This document shows, one piece after another, positions 57,178 through 64,000 of a DNA stretch of 64,000 nt. The stretch comes from Rhizobium leguminosarum (GTDB lineage Bacteria; Pseudomonadota; Alphaproteobacteria; Rhizobiales; Rhizobiaceae), in the NCBI RefSeq assembly GCF_001679785.1, contig NZ_CP016290.1, forward strand, positions 310,001-374,000, read 5' to 3'. Positions within the stretch are counted from its first letter, which is position 1, and every line of letters begins with the position of its first letter. The notes under the pieces were generated by a model that worked only from the letters and a program-made list of their open reading frames with translations, searched no databases and was not told the origin of the DNA. The translations under genes were made by a program, and so were the position numbers.

Positions 57178-59252
57178 TGCCCCTCCTGGTGAGGCTGAAT
57201 GATTCTCAGATCGAGGTGATTAATGGTGCGGTTACGAAGGTCGCGAACCGCGTTGACGATCGCTGGGGAATTTTGGAACAAATATGCTCCGGTTGACTGC
57301 TGGTCGATGAGCAGGCGCTTCCGCCTGATTTGGACGTAAATCCAATTGACAGGAATATCGAGCCTGGCGGCCAGTTGTACGGCGCTGAGCAAAGTAGGTT
57401 CGTGTGTCCATCTGTTGCGCTGCGCCTTTGCCTTGATGCCCGCTGCAAGGCGGAGGCGTTGCACTGTGATCGGCAAAACCTTGTCTTCGCAATTGGGTGA
57501 ATGGTGTCCTTCGCGCGTCAGTATTTCAGCGATTTGATCGTCGGGCACGCCCGTCAGAGCGAGCTCCAGCAGACGCGCGCGCAGTTCTTCACCGCGCGTG
57601 AGCTTGGCGACGGAATTGACTTTCATTTTGACGTGGAGATCAGTCACGGCGCCGCCACGCCACACGATCCTCGCCAAAGCAACGTCGCGCTCACCGCGGT
57701 CAAGTACGACTTTTTCGACAAGGCACCGCAATAGTGCCTTGCGATGAGCGTCGGTCGTCGCATCGTTGGCCCAGATTTGGGGAAGGCTATCGAATAACGC
57801 AACGACCTTGTTGTTGAGGTCTTTGCTAAACCCACTGCGCTTGGCGGGTTCAGTCGATGCTCGTTGGGCAACGGCATCTTCAGCAGCGCGAAGTTCGCTC
57901 AACGCTGCTTCCCATCGACGCTCGAGTTCGGAGGCGACCAGACGATTATCAGGGTCAACGCGATTGAACTGGCGTTCTGCCAGCGCCGCGGCGTAGCGCT
58001 TGCGCTCAAGCTCCCGTTCAGCGCCAGCGCGCAAGGCCTTGTTGACCTGCTGTTGTGCCTGCCGAGCCCGCGCTAGCGCGTCAAGCTCCCCAGGCGCCAA
58101 CGCGGCCAGGAAAGCGTCCGCCACAGCTGCATCGATCTGAGCCGCACGGACACGCTGGCAGTCCGGCAGGCCAGAGTGGGAATGCAGGTGGTTGCAAGCA
58201 TACTCTCCGCCACCTTTATAGCGGACGTACATCTTGTAGCCACATCGCCCGCACCAGGCGATGCCGTGCAACAGCAATTCGCCATCACGGGGAGCTCCCC
58301 TGGTTTTGGCACGCATGTATTCGGCTCTGTTGTCTCGCACAATATCGCGGATCTTCTCATAGGTTGACCAGTCGATGTAGTGGGGGTAGCGATCCTTCAC
58401 GATGATCCGCCAGTCTTTAATATCCTTGGGTGTTTTCGCCTCTGAACCGCCGTCACGCCCGGCGGCGCGAAAGCGGGTCCGTCCATAAACGAAGGCACCG
58501 GCGTAGGCGGGATTCTTCAAGATCCGGGCCACCGCCGAGACCGTTGCTCGCGCCCAGCGTAGTTCGCCAAACCGGTCGCGGCGCGGCAGGGGAAGGTCCC
58601 GATCATTTAGGACGCGCATGACCTTGGCGACGGTCCGGAACTTCAGGAATGTCCGGAACACAAGCTCCAGCCGTTCCTGAACACCTAGATCAGGATCTTT
58701 TACGACCACCCCGCTCGCATCGCGCACCAAACCAACCGGCAGCATGAGGGCAAGCTCGCCGCGCTCAGCCTTGGCAAGCAGACCTGCGGTCAAACGGCTC
58801 CGGATTGTATGCAGCTCAAGCTCTGAGATGGTTCCCTTCAGACCGAGAAGCAAACGACCATTGGCGCTGCCGGGATCATAGACGCCATCGCGATCGGCAA
58901 TGAGGCAGCCGCGCAGGCCGCAGATATCAAGCAGCGGATACCAATCCGAACAGTTGCGAGCAAGTCGGGTCACGTCGATCGACAGGATCAAACCGATCTC
59001 ACTCAGACCAACCCGTCCGACGAGTTCCTTAAAGCCGTTCCTGCCGGTCGTAGAGGCCCCACTGATGCCGAGATCGGCATCGATAACGTCAATATCGGCT
59101 TCATGCCAGCCAAGTTCACGAGCGCGCTCGCGGAGCGCGTACTGTAGCCGTAGGCTCTCTTGATTGCTTATGACTTGATGCGGTGTCGACTGACGGACGT
59201 AAACAACCGCTCTGCGTGCCAGATGGGTGGGCTTGACCAGTTCGGACTTCAT
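57165..59252 (-). CDS. Large serine recombinase
   Basis: 695 residues. Resolvase domain with RRAVVYVRQSTPHQV (catalytic Ser) and RLARNCSDWYPLLDICG; recombinase domain (ILKNPAYAGAFVYGRTRFR); zinc-ribbon Cys (IAWCGRCGYKMYVRY ... CNHLHSHSGLPDC); a coiled coil (ERELERKRYAAALAERQFN); and a HTH-rich C-terminus. Intact. Overlaps its upstream partner by 4 nt. It could promote excision or integration of the module. Confidence 0.88.
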   Translation of the reverse strand: MKSELVKPTHLARRAVVYVRQSTPHQVISNQESLRLQYALRERARELGWHEADIDVIDADLGISGASTTGRNGFKELVGRVGLSEIGLILSIDVTRLARNCSDWYPLLDICGLRGCLIADRDGVYDPGSANGRLLLGLKGTISELELHTIRSRLTAGLLAKAERGELALMLPVGLVRDASGVVVKDPDLGVQERLELVFRTFLKFRTVAKVMRVLNDRDLPLPRRDRFGELRWARATVSAVARILKNPAYAGAFVYGRTRFRAAGRDGGSEAKTPKDIKDWRIIVKDRYPHYIDWSTYEKIRDIVRDNRAEYMRAKTRGAPRDGELLLHGIAWCGRCGYKMYVRYKGGGEYACNHLHSHSGLPDCQRVRAAQIDAAVADAFLAALAPGELDALARARQAQQQVNKALRAGAERELERKRYAAALAERQFNRVDPDNRLVASELERRWEAALSELRAAEDAVAQRASTEPAKRSGFSKDLNNKVVALFDSLPQIWANDATTDAHRKALLRCLVEKVVLDRGERDVALARIVWRGGAVTDLHVKMKVNSVAKLTRGEELRARLLELALTGVPDDQIAEILTREGHHSPNCEDKVLPITVQRLRLAAGIKAKAQRNRWTHEPTLLSAVQLAARLDIPVNWIYVQIRRKRLLIDQQSTGAYLFQNSPAIVNAVRDLRNRTINHLDLRIIQPHQEGHQNA

Positions 59253-59710
59253 GACATACCTCCGCCAGAACTGCGGCGACGTCGTCGAGAATCTGACGCC
59301 GCAACGCGGGTGATAACGTCGCCCACAGGTTCTTCGGTTCGATCATCATGACCTTCGAGAGTTTCCGCCACCGCGATAAGATCCCGAACTGCCTCAACGC
59401 TAAGTTTAATCTGATTCGTGGCTTCGACATATCCCTGTGTCGCTGACACGGGTATCAGCAAGGTCGATCCACCACGATGTTCAACCTCATACGACGGCGC
59501 GAAGTTGCCGCCTCTACGTCCCACCTCACGGATTACATTAAAGGAGCGTCCAAATAACGGATGGCTCGGATCCAGCACCTCGATCTTGTCCGGTGATGAT
59601 TCGTCAGACTCACAAGCAGGGATATTTCTGTAGGCCGTCGCTGTCCGGAATTGACTGGCGAGCCCCTCAGGAAACCTGGCGCCCGACGCGGGTTTGAACG
59701 TCTTTTGCAT
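59249..59710 (-). CDS. Recombinase partner protein of unknown function
   Basis: 153 residues: MQKTFKPASGARFPEGLASQ, SHPLFGRSFNVIREVGRRGG, STLLIPVSATQGYVEA and an Arg-rich tail. Always-paired small proteins of this kind precede such recombinases on rhizobial plasmids (from memory). The stop/start overlap shows co-translation. Possibly an accessory or directionality factor. Confidence 0.65.
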   Translation of the reverse strand: MQKTFKPASGARFPEGLASQFRTATAYRNIPACESDESSPDKIEVLDPSHPLFGRSFNVIREVGRRGGNFAPSYEVEHRGGSTLLIPVSATQGYVEATNQIKLSVEAVRDLIAVAETLEGHDDRTEEPVGDVITRVAASDSRRRRRSSGGGMS

Positions 59711-59744
59711 TGAATTTGTTGGATAAATATGCTTCTATGACAGC

Positions 59745-61388
59745 ATGTCGTTACCGCCTCTCTCACTGCCGGACGATCTTGCCAGCGCCCACGCCGCGTT
59801 GCTGGCGGAACGCGAGGCGCGGATACGCGCTGAGGCTGAAGCGAGCAGTGCAAAAGCAAAACTTTCCGGCATTGAGGCGCTCAACGCCCATCTGCAATTG
59901 CTGATCGCCAAGTTGGAGCGCGACAAACACGGTCCGAGCCGGGAGCGCACCCAGCGGCTGATCGACCAGATGGAATTGCAGCTTGAGGAACTGGTCGCTG
60001 ATGCGACCGAGGATGAGCTTGCGTCAGAGGCGGCCTCAGCGAAAACACAGACCGTTCGTGCCTTCACCCGCAAGCGCCCGGTGCGCAAACCCTGGCCAGA
60101 AAATATTGAGCGCGAACGTCTCGTCGTCGACGCGCCGACCGCCTGCACCCATTGTGGCAGCGAGCGTCTGTCGAAGCTTGGTGAGGATACTACCGAGACG
60201 CTGGAGGAGGTCCCGCGCCGCTTCAAGATCGTCGAAACCGTCCGGGAGAAATTTACCTGCCGGGACTGTGGCTGCATCAGCCAGGCGCCGGCGCCTTTCC
60301 ATGCCACGTCGCGCGGCTTCCTTGGCCCCAACCTTCTTTCCACGATCGTCTTCGACAAATTCTCCGAGCATCAGCCCCTGAACCGCCAAAGTCGCCGGTT
60401 CCGCAGCGAGGGGATTGATCTGTCAACCCAGACGCTCGCCGACCAGGTTGGCTACGTCAGCGCCGCCGTCAAGCCACTCTTCGATATGATCGAAACCCAC
60501 GTGTTTGCGGCCGAGCGCCTCCACGGCGATGACACCACCATCCCGATCCTGGCCAAGGGGCAGTGCATTACCGGCCGCATATGGACTTACGTTTGCGACG
60601 ACCGGCCATTTGGCGGGCAGTCGCCGCCGGCTGCCGTCTTCTACGCCTCCAGCGACCGGCGTGGCGAACATCCGCAACGACATTTGGCCGAGTTCACCGG
60701 CATCCTGCAGGCCGATTGCTACAATGGCTTCAATCCGCTCTTCGACCGGAGCAGGAAACAAATCCCGGTAACGCCAGCCTTCTGTTTTGCCCATGCGCGG
60801 CGAAAGTTCTTCGAGCTGGCCGATGTCTCTCGCAGTGCCCGGCGGGGCAAGGGCTTGAGGCCTGTCTCTGCGACGGCGCTGGAAGCGGTCAAACGCATCG
60901 ATGCGCTGTTTGACATCGAGCGCGACATCAACGGCAAAAGCGCCGAAGAGCGCCTTGCCGTGCGCCAGGAAAAGAGCAAGCCGCTGCTCGACGAACTGGA
61001 GGCTTGGTTCAGGCTGGAACTCGAAGGCCTGTCGCGATCCTCACCGGTGATTGAACCCATCAACTATATGCTGTCGCGCTGGGCCGACTTTGCCAGATAC
61101 GCCGACGACGGCAGGATCTGCATGACGAATAACGCGGCGGAAAGAGCCCTGCGCGGGGTTGCATGTGGAAGAAAAAACTGGAGCTTCGCCGGATCCGAGC
61201 GGGGCGCCGACCGGGCGGCCATCATGCTGACCCTTATTACGACGGCCCGCCTCAACGACATCGACCCGAAGGCTTGGCTCGCAGATGTGCTGACGCGCAT
61301 CGCAGATCTTCCCGTCTCCCGCCTGCGTGAGCTCTTGCCTTGGGAATGGAAGAGGATCAAGGCGGTGGCGATATCGGTTGCCGCGTAA
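59745..61388 (+). CDS. tnpC: IS66 TnpC transposase
   Basis: 547 residues. Leucine-rich N-terminus (LLIAKLERDKHGPSRERTQR), zinc finger (CTHCGSERLSKL ... CRDCGCISQAP), and a DDE-like core with HGDDTTIPILAKG, ADCYNGFNPLFDRS, AFCFAHARRKFFEL and NNAAERALRGVACGRKNW. Intact. Confidence 0.9.
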   Translation: MSLPPLSLPDDLASAHAALLAEREARIRAEAEASSAKAKLSGIEALNAHLQLLIAKLERDKHGPSRERTQRLIDQMELQLEELVADATEDELASEAASAKTQTVRAFTRKRPVRKPWPENIERERLVVDAPTACTHCGSERLSKLGEDTTETLEEVPRRFKIVETVREKFTCRDCGCISQAPAPFHATSRGFLGPNLLSTIVFDKFSEHQPLNRQSRRFRSEGIDLSTQTLADQVGYVSAAVKPLFDMIETHVFAAERLHGDDTTIPILAKGQCITGRIWTYVCDDRPFGGQSPPAAVFYASSDRRGEHPQRHLAEFTGILQADCYNGFNPLFDRSRKQIPVTPAFCFAHARRKFFELADVSRSARRGKGLRPVSATALEAVKRIDALFDIERDINGKSAEERLAVRQEKSKPLLDELEAWFRLELEGLSRSSPVIEPINYMLSRWADFARYADDGRICMTNNAAERALRGVACGRKNWSFAGSERGADRAAIMLTLITTARLNDIDPKAWLADVLTRIADLPVSRLRELLPWEWKRIKAVAISVAA

Positions 61389-61602
61389 ACAGCGTCCGAA
61401 ACAGCTCCTCCGACCGCCGCAGACCCTCGTCCGTCAGCACCAGCGACTTCGACTTGTTCACCGGGTCGCCGATCATGCCCTTCTGATGCAAGCGATCCGT
61501 CGTTGCCCAGTCAAAGCCCTTCCAGGCACAACGCTCGTTATGCAGCGTTAGCCACAACAGCGCCAAAACGGCATCGTCGATCTTGTCCTCATCGATCTCC
61601 AT
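61357..61602 (-). CDS. DUF6429-like small protein
   Basis: 81 residues: MEIDEDKIDDAVLALLWLTL, WKGFDWATTDRLHQKGMIGD and SLVLTDEGLRRSEELFRTLF. A winged-helix-like protein often found convergent to tnpC in IS66 elements. It overlaps the tnpC end by 32 bp. Confidence 0.7.
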   Translation of the reverse strand: MEIDEDKIDDAVLALLWLTLHNERCAWKGFDWATTDRLHQKGMIGDPVNKSKSLVLTDEGLRRSEELFRTLFTRQPISPPP

Positions 61603-61969
61603 GAACCCGACGTTACCACGCGAACCCCATTAAGTCCTGCGGCCCACCTCGGATGGATACGATCAAGCTGGCTCTCAGGCCGCTTTTCGTTTGAAGGGAT
61701 TGCGTTAGAAAACCATCTCTGCCGGTGCTTATCTGCTACCGACCAAATAGGCTTCGACCGCTATTACCGTCCCGGGTCTCGGGGGCATGCCTATGGGTTA
61801 ATCGTGGTCTGTCAGGGAGTAAATCTACTCATTTACGTCACCCAGAAATGATTATAGCTCAATTCGTGTCTCCAACACTCGCCTCAGTTGGAGCTGGGCC
61901 AAGAAGCGGTCCAAATGATTGGACTAGTCCTGGCGTCAAGATTGAAAATCAGCGGAAAGGGAGAATCAA
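61603..61969. promoter_or_regulatory. rhiA upstream region
   Basis: 367 bp between the IS66 genes and rhiA. It contains the palindrome at 61817-61834 and a strong AAAGGGAG ribosome site just before the rhiA ATG. No gene. Confidence 0.6.
61817..61834. promoter_or_regulatory. Candidate lux box upstream of rhiA
   Basis: GAGTA-AATC-TACTC-ATTT; shares the core and the downstream ATTT with the palindrome at 56139-56160. About 140 bp before the rhiA start, so it could activate a promoter between. Confidence 0.65.
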
Positions 61970-62222
61970 ATGTCCTTGCATGTCAGCTACGTAGACAAGG
62001 AAATGACGGATCATGCCCGTGCATCACAGCCGGGAAGCGCGGCGCTTGCCCAAGGAACGCAATATTCGTTGCTGTTGAAGAATCAATCGGCGCAACCTTG
62101 GACCTTCTATGTCTATCAAAAGATGCCTCAACCTGTTGCCAATGTCTTCTCCTTGGCATGGTTCTGCTCTCCGTATCAAATTCGGGTTGGCAATCAAATC
62201 AAGTTGACCTGCCACTGAAGTT

Positions 62223-63152
62223 TCATCCGGCTGCGATTAGAGCCTCGGCGGGTTTGAATACGCCAAATGGCGCGGTGGGAGCAACCGGCGGAAACGCGAA
62301 GCTTTCATCTTGCGCAGCGTTGGAGCCGGTTGCGGCGATGATCCCGGCGTAGCCTGCCGGGGTCTGGTATCCGAGCGACGAGTGTGGCCGGAAATGGTTA
62401 TAGTCGTCAGCCCATTCAGCAATGGCGCTGCGGGCATGATCGAGGCCGAAGAAGAGGCTCTCGTTGAGCAACTCGTCGCGCATCCGGCCGTTGAAACTCT
62501 CGACATAGCCGTTCTGCATTGGCTTCCCCGGCGCGATATAGTGCCACTCGACCTTGTGATCCCTCGACCAGGCGAGGATGGCATTCGACGTTAGTTCGGT
62601 GCCGTTGTCGGAGACAATCATTCCGGGCTTGCCGCGTCGTTCGATCAGCGTCGTCAGTTCTCGGGCGACACGTCGACCAGAGATCGACGTGTCCGGGACC
62701 GCTGCCAGGCATTCGCGCGTCACGTCATCGACAATGTTGAGCACGCGGAAGCGTCTGCCGCAGGCGAACTGGTCATGCACGAAGTCCAGCGACCAGCGGG
62801 CATTGGCCTTCGCTTCAACCAGGATCGGCGCACGTGTGCCGACCGCACGCCGCCTGGCTTTCCGCTTGCGAACGGAAAGACCTTCCTCGCGATAGAGCCG
62901 GTAGATGCGATTGACCCCGGACGGCTCTCCGTCCCGCCGAAGCAGGACAAACAGCCGACGGTAGCCGAAACGACGCCGCTCATTGGCGAGGTCGCGCAGC
63001 TTCGTCCGCAGTTCAACCTCCGGCGGTCGGCTTGACCGGTAACGGATCATCTTGCGGTCGGCGGATATAATCTGGCAGGCCCGCCGCTCCGAAAGACCCA
63101 TGACGGCCTTCAGATGCGTGACGGCGTCACGCTGGGCGGCAGGCCCTACCAT
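62223..63152 (-). CDS. IS3-family OrfB transposase (IS407-type)
   Basis: 309 residues: [60 protein letters not shown] (D), [15 protein letters not shown] (D), [20 protein letters not shown] (E) and [14 protein letters not shown]. Intact; its frame overlaps orfA by 7 nt, as expected for programmed frameshifting. Confidence 0.92.
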   Translation of the reverse strand: MVGPAAQRDAVTHLKAVMGLSERRACQIISADRKMIRYRSSRPPEVELRTKLRDLANERRRFGYRRLFVLLRRDGEPSGVNRIYRLYREEGLSVRKRKARRRAVGTRAPILVEAKANARWSLDFVHDQFACGRRFRVLNIVDDVTRECLAAVPDTSISGRRVARELTTLIERRGKPGMIVSDNGTELTSNAILAWSRDHKVEWHYIAPGKPMQNGYVESFNGRMRDELLNESLFFGLDHARSAIAEWADDYNHFRPHSSLGYQTPAGYAGIIAATGSNAAQDESFAFPPVAPTAPFGVFKPAEALIAAG

Positions 63153-63412
63153 TTTTTTGCAAGAAGCTCGCGGAGCGCGGCTGCATCAAGCATCTGCTCG
63201 GCCAGCAACTTCTTTAGCCTCGCATTCTCGTCCTCAAGCGCCTTCAGACGCTTCGCTTCGGAGACTTCCATGCCGCCGTATTTGGCTTTCCAATTATAAA
63301 ACGTTGCTTCTGAAATCCCGTGCTTGCGGCAGAGATCGGCTGCCTTCGCACCCGCCTCCTGTTCCTTCAGCACCGCAATAATCTGCTCTTCCGTAAATCT
63401 CTGCTTCTTCAT
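63146..63412 (-). CDS. IS3-family OrfA (IS407-type)
   Basis: 88 residues: [43 protein letters not shown], and a leucine-zipper-like [20 protein letters not shown]. Confidence 0.92.
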   Translation of the reverse strand: MKKQRFTEEQIIAVLKEQEAGAKAADLCRKHGISEATFYNWKAKYGGMEVSEAKRLKALEDENARLKKLLAEQMLDAAALRELLAKKW

Positions 63413-63939
63413 ATGTCCGTCCTCAATGGTCCGGACTCTAATCCATTCTGGAGGAAATTCTCAGTGGCAGGTCAAAGTTCACTTGGGAGCTCGCCTATAA
63501 TTTCGTCTGGAGCGACACGGGACAACTGATTCCTGGCGTGGACTTTTTTGCCTCCGGGGTGGAGGACTGCAGCCCCAGCGGGAAAAACACCACTACTTTT
63601 TCACTAAGTGGTGGACCCGGCCTGACCGTGCCGATCAAGGCGGATCCTGCAGGATCACTGGTCATCAACGATGCTGGCAATGTGCCAAACAATCGGTTCT
63701 CTGTGGGTATCGGCATGTCCGGAACAGGAACTTATGTTGTACAAGCGGGCACCAATCTGTTCCACACGTTCACGCCGACTCCGAGCTATTGGATTGCGGC
63801 GGGAACGAATGTGTCTATCGGTTCGGTGCTCAGTATCGACACGATCACCCAGACCAGTGAAGCCAAGTTTCCCTCTGCCGTCTTCAATCTCGTAGGCGTG
63901 CTCCACGAGGACAATACCTGGGATGTCAACCCGGCTTGA

Positions 63940-64000
63940 TGGCAAGGTGAATTGGCTTCAGCTCCGCCGGTCAGGTCGGAACTGATGCATGGGAGTGCCT
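63940..64000. other. Window end downstream of rhiA
   Basis: 61 bp after the rhiA stop, no feature seen; rhiB would be expected next if the operon is conserved. Confidence 0.4.

Larger units (their letters stand above)
56441..61602 (+). mobile_element. IS66-family element with serine-recombinase passenger module
   Basis: Gene order tnpA, tnpB, then two minus-strand genes (large serine recombinase and partner), then tnpC, then a minus-strand DUF6429 gene. tnpB and the recombinase meet tail to tail with a 13-bp overlap. Similar composite arrangements are known to me from pNGR234a (y4bA/y4bB-type genes next to IS66 genes). Terminal repeats were not identified, so the limits are those of the genes. 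Confidence 0.75.
62205..63474 (-). mobile_element. Complete IS3-family (IS407-type) element inside rhiA
   Basis: 1,270 bp with ends TGACCTGCCACTGAA / complement of TGACCTGCCACTGAGAA, and a 4-bp AAGT duplication (62201-62204 and 63475-63478). A clean insertion. Confidence 0.93.
61970..63939 (+). pseudogene. rhiA: rhiA, rhizosphere-induced protein, split by an IS3-type element
   Basis: Exon-like halves 61970-62204 and 63479-63939 restore a 231-residue protein (about 24 kDa). It starts MSLHVSYVDKEMTDHARAS; the join is IRVGNQIK-FTWELAYNF, then FSVGIGMSGTGTYVVQAGTN and a C-terminal VGVLHEDNTWDVNPA. I recognise this as RhiA, the abundant cytoplasmic protein of the AHL-controlled rhiABC operon of R. 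leguminosarum (established; exact role unknown). As it stands it gives at most 82 residues. rhiB/rhiC would lie beyond the window. Confidence 0.83.

Noticed and set aside
1..64000. CRISPR array, tRNA or rRNA genes
   Set aside because: No regularly spaced short repeats and no recognisable tRNA or rRNA sequence were seen on either strand.

Overview
The window looks like part of a symbiotic plasmid or accessory replicon of Rhizobium, most likely a Hup+ Rhizobium leguminosarum symbiovar viciae-type strain. Three things point there: the hydrogenase-maturation order hypA-B-F-C-D-E-X followed by a hoxA remnant, an interrupted copy of the rhizosphere-induced gene rhiA, and an alphaproteobacterial gene complement broken up by insertion sequences of the IS6, IS66, IS3, IS630, IS481 and other families. 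The species assignment is inference from gene content only.

Layout. 1-7.4 kb: an intact, tightly overlapping hyp operon (Ni insertion by HypA/B, CO/CN ligand synthesis by HypF/C/D/E, HypX) ending in hoxA, which carries a frameshift and is then cut by an IS6-family element. 8.1-34.6 kb: a 26.5 kb block bracketed by two nearly identical IS6-family copies in direct orientation. It holds a broken SAM-synthetase/MFS/unknown operon, a cyclase-family gene, a SnoaL-like secreted protein, a complete trxA, layered IS6/IS66/IS630 fragments, two unknown genes, an ArdC-like remnant, a five-gene operon (carrier protein, acyl-CoA dehydrogenase, amino acid:carrier protein ligase, DUF1839, GH2 glycosidase), a TlpA-like redoxin, a displaced addA-trxA fragment, and broken acyl-CoA synthetase and methyltransferase genes. 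A 1,036-bp inverted repeat (14430-15465 / 30286-31321) lies inside this block.

34.6-46.9 kb: a complete IS481-type element; a ROK regulator split by an IS3-family element; and, divergently, a DegT aminotransferase, HAD phosphatase, GNAT acetyltransferase, secreted glycerophosphodiesterase and an unknown exported protein. These are followed by a GntR regulator and a decayed copy in which the DegT and HAD genes have collapsed into one reading frame. 46.9-53.4 kb: decayed DNA with an M20 peptidase remnant, then a RidA/nitrilase/sulfite-oxidase-like operon whose last gene is split by a DDE element, and a truncated divergent LysR gene.

53.3-64 kb: the most interesting part. A LuxI-type acyl-homoserine-lactone synthase is followed on the same strand by an unannotated 52-residue peptide gene, a hairpin, and an asparagine-synthetase-like protein with a degenerate N-terminal domain. 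This resembles a quorum-sensing-linked peptide-modification cassette. A palindrome (GAGTA-N4-TACTCATTT) lies upstream of the luxI-like gene, and a near-copy lies upstream of rhiA about 5.7 kb away, which suggests a common LuxR-type (RhiR-like) operator. Between them sits an IS66-type element carrying a large serine recombinase and a partner gene. rhiA itself is split by an IS3/IS407-type element with a 4-bp target duplication. No tRNA, rRNA or CRISPR array was seen.
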